A DNA stretch of 64,000 nt. Source: Gemmatimonas sp. (GTDB taxonomy: Bacteria; Gemmatimonadota; Gemmatimonadetes; Gemmatimonadales; Gemmatimonadaceae). The stretch covers positions 186,001-250,000 of the forward strand of contig NZ_JAPZSK010000006.1 in assembly GCF_027531815.1 (NCBI RefSeq). Reading direction: 5' to 3'. The notes under the pieces are model-generated. The model did not search any database and was not told where the DNA came from. It saw only the letters and a list, made by a program, of their open reading frames with translations. The translations under genes and the position numbers were made by a program. How positions within the stretch are numbered: the first letter of the stretch is position 1; each line of letters opens with the position of its first letter. Positions 25,418-33,981 of the stretch are shown here, one piece after another.

Positions 25418-26856
25418 TGAATCCATACCCCACTCTGCCCCGTGAGTCGCGCCCGCACCACGATGCCGGTAGGCGTGGTACTCACGGTCATGATCTGCAC
25501 GTCGCGCACGCTGCTGCCCATGACCACACCCGGGGCGAGCGTGCCATTCAGTTTGGTGAGCAACTCCGCACGAGCCGAATCGAGCTGCGCCCCAAGCGGC
25601 ACCCGGCCGCCGCCGGTGGCACGGCGCACCGCGAACGCCACAAGCGGCGCCGCCAGGGTGGCCTTCACCCGCGACAGTGCCCCGCGGCTCTGCAGCGTCC
25701 AATCCAGATCATCGAGGCGCAGCTCACGCGTGGCGGCATCCCATCGGGGTCGTGACAGGAGCTCCAGGCGGCCACGCAACGCGCCCGACACCGCGAGGTC
25801 CACGAGTACCGTATCGCCCTGGCCGCGCACGAACACACTGTCCACTCGCACACTTTCGTTGCGGGTGTCCTCGGTGAGCAAGACCGTGGCCCGTCGTGCC
25901 AGCTCCACGAAGGGCAGTTCCACGGTCACCGGAACAGAGAACTCTGCCGGCGCCGTGCCAAGCGCCAGCGGCGGCAGGGGGCGCGTGCGCACCATGGGCT
26001 TGCCGCCGGCAACCACGCGCGGGCGCGCATACAGGACCAACGTGGTCGTGATGTTCACCCCCGCTCCCACGAACGGGGTGACCCGCACCGCTTCGGGCTC
26101 GAGCTGCAGCCACAGGCTGGACGCGCTGTCGAGCGCCGTCGGTTCGAGAAAGCTGCGCCAGAGCGAGTCAGCCAGCGGCCGAAAATCGGCGACCAGCGGA
26201 ATGGTGCTGTCGGCTTGCGCCGCAAAGACCCGCAGCTGGCGGTCGACAATGCCCTGCAACGTTTTCGATGCGTCCACGCCGAACGCCGTCACCAGACACG
26301 GATCCTGCAAGGTGGCGGCGAGCCGACTGTCCTGCGCGCCAATGCGCCAGTCCCGACGCCAGTAGAGCGCCGTGCTCATGGACAGTGCGGCACGGCGCAT
26401 CGACTCCGGCGCGTAGCCGCAACTGGCCACGCGCGCACCACCCACTACGCCAAGACGGGCGCGAAAGGCAAGGTCCGTGTCGATGAGCAGCCTATTGTCG
26501 CGGCCACGCAGGCGCAGCGGCTCCCGCCGGTATACGTACTGATGACACACCAGCCCACCGGCATTGGCGCACAGGGCCGCGGTGAGTGAGTCGCGTGCCG
26601 GAAAGAGCGAGTCGAGCGACGGCACGAGCGCGCGCAGCACGTAGGTGACCTTGACCGGCACTACGGCCAGTTCGCTGCCGCCCGCCGGTGCCGCCGAAGG
26701 CGCGGGCGCAGGCACCGTGCCGGCGGACACGGGGCTGGCCGGCAATGGGCGCGGTGTGGCGGCGCCGGAGGGCGGCCCGGCAGCGCGCGCGCAGGCACCC
26801 GCCAGCACGAGCGAGGCCAACGCCAGCGACGGTGTGCGATGGCCGCGCCCGCTCAT
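25414..26856 (-). CDS. DUF4403-family lipoprotein
   Basis: A 480-residue predicted lipoprotein. The start is chosen because a signal with lipobox LAGAC (LALASLVLAGACARA) follows directly. After a Pro/Ala linker the protein repeats beta-rich segments typical of DUF4403, including an internal pair of related halves (VKVTYVLRALVPSLDSLFP near the N-terminus and FSVPVTVELPFVELARR later). Two Cys pairs (LCANAGGLVCHQ) may form a disulfide. DUF4403 resembles tubular lipid-binding or lipid-transfer-like folds, but no function is established. It precedes the M28 peptidase gene with a four-base overlap and follows the SDR by 46 bases. Confidence 0.8.
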   Translation of the reverse strand: MSGRGHRTPSLALASLVLAGACARAAGPPSGAATPRPLPASPVSAGTVPAPAPSAAPAGGSELAVVPVKVTYVLRALVPSLDSLFPARDSLTAALCANAGGLVCHQYVYRREPLRLRGRDNRLLIDTDLAFRARLGVVGGARVASCGYAPESMRRAALSMSTALYWRRDWRIGAQDSRLAATLQDPCLVTAFGVDASKTLQGIVDRQLRVFAAQADSTIPLVADFRPLADSLWRSFLEPTALDSASSLWLQLEPEAVRVTPFVGAGVNITTTLVLYARPRVVAGGKPMVRTRPLPPLALGTAPAEFSVPVTVELPFVELARRATVLLTEDTRNESVRVDSVFVRGQGDTVLVDLAVSGALRGRLELLSRPRWDAATRELRLDDLDWTLQSRGALSRVKATLAAPLVAFAVRRATGGGRVPLGAQLDSARAELLTKLNGTLAPGVVMGSSVRDVQIMTVSTTPTGIVVRARLTGQSGVWIQ

Positions 26857-26902
26857 GGGCCAGGCCACCGCAAGGCGTTGCCCGACTCGGGCACGGCGAG
26901 GG

Positions 26903-27640
26903 CTACCAGCGCCGTTCCGCCCCGGTCCAGTCGAGGAAGGCCCCCGTTCGATCAAGCGGGAGGCGCTCGACCTGCATGAGCAGGCCGAGCGCGGCTTCGT
27001 CGATGGGCACCTTGAAGGCCGGGCCATCGGGCGTCGTGGCGTAGTTGCCCGGGTTGCCGATCAACACGGCGATGCGCTCCTCGGCCAGGTCGTGGGCGAG
27101 GGTGCGCATGTACATGTGCAACGCCGCCGCGCTGGTGCACGTGGCATAGTCGGCCCCTTGCGACTTGCCTTCGAGGGAGCCCAGCCAGCTGCTCACGGCG
27201 AGCACGCGCGCGCGATCGCCGCGGGCCAGCCAGGGCAGCAGCGTGCGCACCAGCAGCAGCGGCGCCACGGCATGACGGCGCAGATGCTCGGTGAGTCCGC
27301 TGCCGGTGAGTGTCTGCAGATGTTCATCGCGCTCGGTGCTGGCGAGCGTCTCGTGCGGCCCGGGCTCCGCCGGGCCGATGACCACGAGATCCAGCGAATC
27401 GGTCAGTCCTTCCAGCACCGGCGCCACATCGGCCACGCTCGACGCGTCGGCCGGATCGAGTGGCAGCAGTTCCAGCCCGCCGAACTCTGCGCGCAGGTCG
27501 GCCAGAATGGGTACGCGTGCGGGATTGCGGCAGCAGGCATACACACGATCGCCGCGGATGAGGCTCTGTCGCACGAACTCGACGCCCAGTGGCCGCGAGG
27601 CACCGGTCACGAGCGTGCGGCGCGCACTGGCGGCGCTCAC
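26903..27640 (-). CDS. Short-chain dehydrogenase-like protein, catalytic Tyr-Lys site degenerate
   Basis: A 245-residue Rossmann-fold SDR. The cofactor motif TGASRPLG at the N-terminus and the strand VLAVSSWLGSLEGK (usual catalytic Ser) are present. The usual YxxxK reads GADYATCTSAAALHMY: no Lys sits four residues after Tyr or at the place aligned by the following helix. The protein may therefore bind nucleotide without normal SDR catalysis, or use a changed mechanism. Its start overlaps the thrC stop by four bases (ATGA), so it is translationally coupled to threonine synthase. It is not homoserine kinase, which is the missing step between thrA and thrC here. Confidence 0.82.
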   Translation of the reverse strand: MSAASARRTLVTGASRPLGVEFVRQSLIRGDRVYACCRNPARVPILADLRAEFGGLELLPLDPADASSVADVAPVLEGLTDSLDLVVIGPAEPGPHETLASTERDEHLQTLTGSGLTEHLRRHAVAPLLLVRTLLPWLARGDRARVLAVSSWLGSLEGKSQGADYATCTSAAALHMYMRTLAHDLAEERIAVLIGNPGNYATTPDGPAFKVPIDEAALGLLMQVERLPLDRTGAFLDWTGAERRW

Positions 27641-28989
27641 GCCACCTCCCGTGCACGACGCGCGATGACGTCGGCGACCGCCCGCACCGTGGCCTCGATC
27701 TCCACGGGCCGGTTGGCGTGGGCAAAATCGTCGCGCTGCTGATGCAGCTCCACGAGCATGCCGGGATCCTTGAGGACGTGTCCGGTGAGCACCGCCACCA
27801 CGCGATCGCCCGAGCGGATCACGCCACTGCGTACCAGCTGCCGGACACCGGCCACACTGGCGGCACTGGCCGGCTCACATCCGACGCCGGCCGCGTCCAC
27901 CTGCACTTTGGCGTCGATGATCTCCTCGTCGGTCACGCTGAGGACGAGGCCATCCGTATCGCGAATGGCCCGCACGGCACGATCCCAGCTGGCCGGATCG
28001 CCAATACGAATGGCGGTGGCGATGGTCTCGGCCTGCACGCGGAGGCGCTCCCGGAAGCTGTCGCGAAACGCCTTGGCAAAGGGGGCCGCCCCGGCGGCCT
28101 GCACGCTCACCAGACGCGGCATGCGGTTGATGAGCCCCAGCGCGTGCGCTTCGCGCAGCGCCTTGCCGAAGGCCGCCGTGTTGCCAAGGTTGCCGGCGGG
28201 GAGCACGATGAAGTCGGGGACGGACCAGTCCATCTGCTGCAGCAACTCCAGCACGATGGTCTTCTGCCCCTCCACCCGCCACGGATTGATGGAGTTGAGG
28301 AGGTAAATGCCCAACTCGCGTGACGCGTCCTGCACGAGGCGCAGGCAGTCGTCGAAGTCGCCGCGCACCAGCAGAGTGGTGGCGCCGTAGGCGAGCGTCT
28401 GCGCCATCTTGCCAAGCGCCACCTTGCCGGCCGGTACGAACACCAACCCGGGAATCCCGGCCTGGGCCGCGTAGCTCGCCAACGAGGCACTCGTGTTGCC
28501 CGTACTGGCACACGCCACGGCGGTGGCCCGCGTGCGCACCGCTTGCGTGGTGCCCACGGTCATGCCGCGATCCTTGAACGAACCGGTGGGATTGTACCCC
28601 TCATGCTTGAGCAACAGGCCGTCACATCCGGCCCAGGCGCTCACGCGCGTCCGGGAGAGCAGCGGCGTGTTGCCCTCGGGATGGCTGGTGATGGCCGCTC
28701 CGGCCGCGGGCATGACCACCTGCTCAAAGCGCCACACGCCGCTGGCATGTCCGGCGGGGCGCGCACAGCAGTGCTGCGCGAAGGCGTGCCGCAGGGCCGC
28801 TGGTGCAGCGGACGCGCCCATGCTGTCCACCGGCGCCCGGTGAATGATGGCGAGCAGGCCGCCGCAGTGCGGACAGGCGGGACTCGCGTCGAGTTCGTGC
28901 CAGTCGGCACCGCACACATCGCAGCGTTGCACACTGTGCTGCCCGGGCGCCTCCTGCGCGCCCAGAAAGATCGAGTCGTTCGCTGCCAT
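27637..28989 (-). CDS. thrC: Threonine synthase
   Basis: A 450-residue PLP enzyme that converts O-phosphohomoserine to threonine. An N-terminal zinc-ribbon (CDVCG ... CPHCGG) precedes the fold, as in many class I threonine synthases. The PLP lysine is in NPTGSFKDRG; the phosphate-binding CASTGNTSASLASYAA and VLPAGNLGNTAAFGKAL follow. The ATG is chosen because it lies 2 bases after the thrA stop; upstream frame only shadows thrA. The last third is conserved, so the enzyme looks functional. Homoserine kinase (thrB) is not in this window. Confidence 0.96.
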   Translation of the reverse strand: MAANDSIFLGAQEAPGQHSVQRCDVCGADWHELDASPACPHCGGLLAIIHRAPVDSMGASAAPAALRHAFAQHCCARPAGHASGVWRFEQVVMPAAGAAITSHPEGNTPLLSRTRVSAWAGCDGLLLKHEGYNPTGSFKDRGMTVGTTQAVRTRATAVACASTGNTSASLASYAAQAGIPGLVFVPAGKVALGKMAQTLAYGATTLLVRGDFDDCLRLVQDASRELGIYLLNSINPWRVEGQKTIVLELLQQMDWSVPDFIVLPAGNLGNTAAFGKALREAHALGLINRMPRLVSVQAAGAAPFAKAFRDSFRERLRVQAETIATAIRIGDPASWDRAVRAIRDTDGLVLSVTDEEIIDAKVQVDAAGVGCEPASAASVAGVRQLVRSGVIRSGDRVVAVLTGHVLKDPGMLVELHQQRDDFAHANRPVEIEATVRAVADVIARRAREVA

Positions 28990-28991
28990 CG

Positions 28992-31550
28992 TCAGGCCGG
29001 GGTAAGCTGGAGGATGTCGTTGAGCACCCCCGCGGCGGTTACCGCAGGACCTGCCCCGGGGCCGGTGATCACGAGGGGATGCTCGCGATAGCGCATCGTG
29101 GTAAACACGATCTGATTGTCGGTGCCGCGCAGTCCGGCCAGCGGATGCGACGGCGGGACCGCCTGCAGCCCCACCTGCACTCTGGTGCGCGTCGCGCGCA
29201 GCACATAGCGCAGCACGCGCCCCTGCCGGGTGGCCGCCGCCTGCCGCGCGGCCCATGCCGCGTCCTGATCGGCCAGCGTGGCCTTGAAGCGGGCCACCGG
29301 CATGGAGCGGAAGGCCTCGGGCACGAGGCTCTCCACGGTGACATCGTCCAGATCGCCGGTGAAGCCGATGAGCCTCGCGAGGATCAGCGCCTTGCGCGCC
29401 ACGTCCATGCCGCTCAGGTCGTCGCGCGGATCGGGTTCGGTGTAGCCGCGCGCCATGGCGTCGCGCAGCGCCTCACTGAAGGGGCGCCCCTTGCCGATCT
29501 CCGTGAGCAGGAAGCCAAGCGTGCCGCTGGTGCACCCTTCGATGCGCAATACCTTGTCGCCGGTTTCGACCAGCTTCGCGTAGCTGTCCATGACGGGCAG
29601 GCCAGCGCCCACCGTGGTTTCGTGAAGAATACGCGCACCGTGCTGGGTGGCCAGCGCCCGCAGCGCCTCCACCTCCACGCGTGACGCGGAGAGCGGCTTC
29701 TTATTGGCCAGCACCACGTCCCAGTCGGCGGTGATGGCTTTCCGTACGGCCGGCAAGGTCTGATCGGCGGTCAGGTCCACCAGCACGGGACGCGATAGCG
29801 CGTGCCGCGCAATCTGTGATACCGCCTCGGAGGCCGTGGCCTTGATGGCACCGGGGATGGCCATGAGCGATGCCCCCTGCTCCTTCAGCGTCACCGCGTT
29901 GAGCAGCTGCTTGGCCGAGAGGCCATCGGCGTTGAAGAGGTACCCGCTGCGATCGACGAGCCCCACAATGGTGGGCTTCACGCGACGGCGGGTGCGCGGC
30001 AGGATGCGCAGCAGCTCACGACCGATCTGTCCGACCCCCAGCAGCACCACATCGAGACGATCGTCGTGGCGTACGCCGCCGCCGCCGATCTTGTCGAGCT
30101 GGAACTCATCGTGTACCGCGCGCGCCGCCTGTTCAGCGTCCTTTTCGGTGATGACGACGGAGATGTTCAGCTCACTCGACCCCTGCGCAATGGCCACGAT
30201 GTTCACGTGGGCGCCGGAGAGCGACGAGAACATGCGGGAGGCAATGCCCGGTGAGCCTGCCATGCCAAGGCCGACCACGGCCAGCGTGGCCATCCCGCCC
30301 TTCACCTCCACCCCCTCCAGTTCGCGACGCGCCACTTCGAGCGCGAAGGCCTCCTCCAGTGCGGCGCGGGCCTGCGCCCCACGTTCCGCCGGCACGCACA
30401 ACGAGATGCTGTGCTCGGAGCTGGCCTGCGTAATGAGGGTCACGCTGATGCCCGCCTGCTGGAGCGCCGCGAAGGTGCGCGCCGCAATGCCCGGCACCCC
30501 CAGCATGCCGTTGCCGGTGACGGTGACCAGCGCCTGGCCGCGCACGATGCTGAGCGCCTTCACGGGATAACGCTGCAGCGTGTGCCGCGTGCTGATTTCC
30601 GTGCCGGGGGCGTCCGGCTCGGCAAACGGGCGCACGAATACCGGCACCTGAATACGCGCCAGCGGAATGAGGGCGCGCGGGTGCAGCACCTTGGCGCCGT
30701 AGTAGGCCAGCTCGGCCGCTTCGCGCACATTCAGCTGCGGCACGATGCGGGCACTCGGCACGAGGCGCGGGTCGGTGGTCATCAGCCCGGGCACATCCTT
30801 CCAGAGCGTAATGCGCTGGGCCTTGAGGGCCCGCCCGAGTACGGTGGCCGTGAGGTCGCTGCCACCGCGCCCCAGCGTGACGAGGGCGCCGTCGGGACTC
30901 GCCCCCACGAAGCCCGGCACCACGGGCATCACGCGCCGGCGCAGCAATGGGGCCAGCCGGTCGCGCACCCGCCGGTCGGTCGCTGCCAGATCGGGAAAGG
31001 CGTTGCCGAAGACGCCGTCGGTGACGATGAGCTCCGCCGCCTCGACGTACTGAGCCTTGGCGCGGCGCGCCTGCATTCCGGCCACCACCAGCCGCGCGGA
31101 CAGCTGTTCCCCCCGCGCCACGAGAAAGTCCCGCGTGCGCGGGGTGAGTTCGCGCAGGCTGGCGACCCCGTGCGCGAGGGTCCGCAGCTCCGCAAAGGCG
31201 TCCTCCAGCTCCTCCACTAGCACGGCCCGGGCACGCCGGGTGGGAATGATGCCCTCCGCCACGGCCACGTGCCGGGCCTCGAGGCGGTCCACCGCGGCGT
31301 CGGCAGCCCGGAAGTCGCCGGCGCGGGCCGATTCGGCCATGGCCAGCAGGGCGTCGGTTACCCCGGCCAATGCCGACACGACTGTGACCACCTGGGAGGG
31401 GCGCGGCGTCAGGATAAGGTCGATGGCGTGCCGAACCGCAGCGGCATCGGCCAGCGACGCCCCGCCGAACTTGAACACGTCGACAGCCTTTCGCCGGCCA
31501 GAGGAGGCCGAACGGGGGGAACGGGATGGGGAGGCGGTGCGTGCTGGCAT
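28992..31550 (-). CDS. thrA: Bifunctional aspartate kinase / homoserine dehydrogenase
   Basis: An 852-residue fusion. The aspartokinase part starts with VDVFKFGGASLAD (about 21-33) and includes ITLWKDVPGLMTTDPR; two ACT regulatory domains (VTVTGNGMLGVPGIAARTF and LAVVGLGMAGSPGIASRMF) follow; homoserine dehydrogenase begins about residue 497 with DVVLLGVGQIGREL and includes LANKKPLS and EGCTSGTLGFLLTEIGKG. It catalyses the first and third steps of threonine/methionine synthesis, and the ACT domains suggest threonine feedback. The ATG at 31550 is used; a GTG at 31598 would add 16 residues. It heads the operon thrA-thrC-SDR-DUF4403-M28 and diverges from glgP; the 156-base gap between must hold both promoters. 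Confidence 0.95.
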   Translation of the reverse strand: MPARTASPSRSPRSASSGRRKAVDVFKFGGASLADAAAVRHAIDLILTPRPSQVVTVVSALAGVTDALLAMAESARAGDFRAADAAVDRLEARHVAVAEGIIPTRRARAVLVEELEDAFAELRTLAHGVASLRELTPRTRDFLVARGEQLSARLVVAGMQARRAKAQYVEAAELIVTDGVFGNAFPDLAATDRRVRDRLAPLLRRRVMPVVPGFVGASPDGALVTLGRGGSDLTATVLGRALKAQRITLWKDVPGLMTTDPRLVPSARIVPQLNVREAAELAYYGAKVLHPRALIPLARIQVPVFVRPFAEPDAPGTEISTRHTLQRYPVKALSIVRGQALVTVTGNGMLGVPGIAARTFAALQQAGISVTLITQASSEHSISLCVPAERGAQARAALEEAFALEVARRELEGVEVKGGMATLAVVGLGMAGSPGIASRMFSSLSGAHVNIVAIAQGSSELNISVVITEKDAEQAARAVHDEFQLDKIGGGGVRHDDRLDVVLLGVGQIGRELLRILPRTRRRVKPTIVGLVDRSGYLFNADGLSAKQLLNAVTLKEQGASLMAIPGAIKATASEAVSQIARHALSRPVLVDLTADQTLPAVRKAITADWDVVLANKKPLSASRVEVEALRALATQHGARILHETTVGAGLPVMDSYAKLVETGDKVLRIEGCTSGTLGFLLTEIGKGRPFSEALRDAMARGYTEPDPRDDLSGMDVARKALILARLIGFTGDLDDVTVESLVPEAFRSMPVARFKATLADQDAAWAARQAAATRQGRVLRYVLRATRTRVQVGLQAVPPSHPLAGLRGTDNQIVFTTMRYREHPLVITGPGAGPAVTAAGVLNDILQLTPA

Positions 31551-31706
31551 GGGCTCAGAGATGACGGGACGTCCCGCGTAACGGGGTCGTTCCGACACTA
31601 GCCGCGGCTGGTGTGCCTGTCCACACCCTGCGCACGGGGCATACTATTCCCGTGTGCGGGTGCTAAACTGAAGCATCCCCGTTTTCAGAAACAAAGACCA
31701 CCTTTC

Positions 31707-33881
31707 ATGACACTCCTCGTCGACGCGCCCCAGATTCCGTTCGTGCAGGCCCCGGGCACCCTCCCCGGTCGCATTGCCGGCCTGGCCCAGCTGGCTCAGA
31801 ACCTCGCCTGGAGCTGGAACCGCGACGCCCGCTCGCTGTTCAAGTCCATCGACGAGTCGCTCTGGAACCGGACCCGCCACAATCCGATCCGGCTGCTGCA
31901 GCTGGTCCAGCCCGATCGATTGGACGCACTCGCGACCGACCCGGTGTTTTGCGCCCGCTACGACCGCGCCATGCAGTGGCTGGCGGCCGAGCGGTCGGAC
32001 GAGCACACATGGTACGCCCGTACATTTCCCGAACTTCGTGGCAAACCGGTCGCGTACTTCTGTGCCGAATTCGGCATCCACAATTCGGTGCCCATCTATT
32101 CCGGTGGGTTGGGCGTGCTGGCCGGCGACCACCTCAAGACGGCGTCGGATCTTGGCGTCCCGCTGGTGGCGGTCGGCATTCTCTACCGCAACGGATATTT
32201 CGACCAGCGCATCCGGGTGGATGGCTGGCAGGAGGACAGCGACGCGCGCATCGAGTTCGACGGGGTACCGCTGGTGCCGCTTCCCGGGCGCGACGGGGCC
32301 CGCCATCTGGTCACCGTCAACACCTTCGGGCGCGACATTCACATTCGCGTGTGGAAGATGCAGGTGGGACGCGTGCCGGTGTACCTGCTCGATTCGGACC
32401 TCGAGGTCAATCACCCCGAAGACCGGCCCCTGCTTTCCAAGCTGTATTCCGGCGGGCCGGCGATGCGTCTGCGGCAGGAGTGGCTGCTGGGAGTGGGCGG
32501 CGTGCGCGCGCTGCGTGCCCTGGGGATCGCCCCGGCGGCGTGGCATGCCAACGAGGGGCATGCGGCCTTCATGATGGTCGAGCGCGTGCGCGAGCTGTGT
32601 GCCGGCGGCCTCGCGTATCGGGACGCGGTGAAGCAGGTCCGCAACGCGAGCGTGTTCACCACCCATACGCCCGTCCCGGCGGGTCACGACCATTTTTCGG
32701 TGGACGAAGTGCGGCAGTGCGCCAACGGCTACTGGAACGAGATGGGGATTGATGCCGAGACGTTCCTGCGCATCGGGTTCCACCCCGAATCCGGATCGGG
32801 CGTGTACCACATGACCGCCGCCAGCGTCCGTCTTTCGCGCCGGGTCAACGCGGTGTCGCGCCGCCACGGGATCGTCACGCGCGAGATGAGCCGCTCGCTC
32901 TGGCCCACTCACGACGCGGAATCGATTCCCGTGGGGCACGTGACCAACGGCGTGCATCTCGCCACGTGGATGGCCACCCCCATCATGACGATGCTCGATG
33001 AGCATCTGGGGCCGGCGTGGGGGCACAGCAACGACCCGGCGCTCTGGGAGCAGGTGCTCACCCTCGACGACGAAACGCTCTGGTACACGCACTCGCGCCT
33101 CAAGAACACGCTCATGCGCCTGGTGCGGGAGGAGGCGCGTCGGGCCTTTGCGGCGCGTCAGATGGAAACCACGCAGTTGGTGGGGGCCGGCACGTTGCTC
33201 GACCCCAACACGCTCACCATTGGCTTTGCGCGGCGCTTCGCCACGTACAAGCGCGCCAACCTGATCTTCCGTGATGTCGAGCGGCTGCGCCGCCTCGTCA
33301 CGAATGCGCAGCGGCCGGTGCAGATCGTCTTCGCTGGCAAGGCGCATCCAGCCGACAATCCGGGCAAGCAGGTGCTGCAGAACGTGTATCAGTTCACGCG
33401 CGATCCGCAGTTCGAGGGGCGCGTGGCGTTCGTGGAGGATTACGGCATGCACCTGGCCCACCTGCTCGTGCAGGGGGTGGACCTGTGGATGAACCTGCCG
33501 CGAGTGCCGCTCGAGGCGTCGGGAACCAGCGGCATGAAGGCGGCGCTCAACGGCGTGCCGCAGCTCTCCACCGTCGACGGCTGGTGGGAGGAGGGTTTCG
33601 AGGGGAACAACGGCTGGGCCATCGAGCCCGAAGTGGACGACGACAACGGCATGAACACCGCCAATCGCCTCTACGAACTGCTCGAGCAGGAAGTCGTCCC
33701 CCGCTTCTACGATCGCGACAAGAACGAACTGCCGCGCCGCTGGCTCACGATGATGAAGCACGCCATTCGTGTGGGCGGACAGCAGTTCACGGCGCGGCGC
33801 ATGGTGGAGCAGTACGCGCGGGCCTACTACGCCCCCGCCATTCTTGGCGATTCCCTTCCCGACGATCCGCCACTCGCCTGA
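31707..33881 (+). CDS. glgP: Alpha-glucan (glycogen/maltodextrin) phosphorylase
   Basis: A 724-residue GT35 phosphorylase that releases glucose-1-phosphate from alpha-1,4-glucans. The sequence has the DUF3417/short-type N-terminus (GRIAGLAQLAQNLAWSWNRDAR), PVAYFCAEFGIHNSVPIYSGGLGVLAGD, and the PLP lysine at about 611 in EASGTSGMKAALNG. It belongs to the short bacterial type that lacks the animal regulatory N-terminus. It is followed, after 100 bases, by glgA and the GH57 gene, giving a glycogen synthesis/degradation set. Confidence 0.95.
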   Translation: MTLLVDAPQIPFVQAPGTLPGRIAGLAQLAQNLAWSWNRDARSLFKSIDESLWNRTRHNPIRLLQLVQPDRLDALATDPVFCARYDRAMQWLAAERSDEHTWYARTFPELRGKPVAYFCAEFGIHNSVPIYSGGLGVLAGDHLKTASDLGVPLVAVGILYRNGYFDQRIRVDGWQEDSDARIEFDGVPLVPLPGRDGARHLVTVNTFGRDIHIRVWKMQVGRVPVYLLDSDLEVNHPEDRPLLSKLYSGGPAMRLRQEWLLGVGGVRALRALGIAPAAWHANEGHAAFMMVERVRELCAGGLAYRDAVKQVRNASVFTTHTPVPAGHDHFSVDEVRQCANGYWNEMGIDAETFLRIGFHPESGSGVYHMTAASVRLSRRVNAVSRRHGIVTREMSRSLWPTHDAESIPVGHVTNGVHLATWMATPIMTMLDEHLGPAWGHSNDPALWEQVLTLDDETLWYTHSRLKNTLMRLVREEARRAFAARQMETTQLVGAGTLLDPNTLTIGFARRFATYKRANLIFRDVERLRRLVTNAQRPVQIVFAGKAHPADNPGKQVLQNVYQFTRDPQFEGRVAFVEDYGMHLAHLLVQGVDLWMNLPRVPLEASGTSGMKAALNGVPQLSTVDGWWEEGFEGNNGWAIEPEVDDDNGMNTANRLYELLEQEVVPRFYDRDKNELPRRWLTMMKHAIRVGGQQFTARRMVEQYARAYYAPAILGDSLPDDPPLA

Positions 33882-33969
33882 ACCGGCAACGTGGCCAACG
33901 AGACCGTTGCCTGCTGTACGTTCCCGCGTCGATTCACCACCAGTTCCGTGAATCGGCGCGGGATTCTGC

Positions 33970-33975
33970 TAGAAT
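33970..33975 (+). promoter_or_regulatory. Candidate -10 element giving a leaderless glgA mRNA
   Basis: TAGAAT matches the sigma-70 -10 consensus at five of six positions and lies 6 bases before the glgA ATG, so transcription would start at or next to the start codon. No Shine-Dalgarno is present before this ATG. A clear -35 is not seen; TTCCGT at 33944-33949 is spaced 20 bases away, longer than usual. Confidence 0.5.
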
Positions 33976-33981
33976 AGAACG

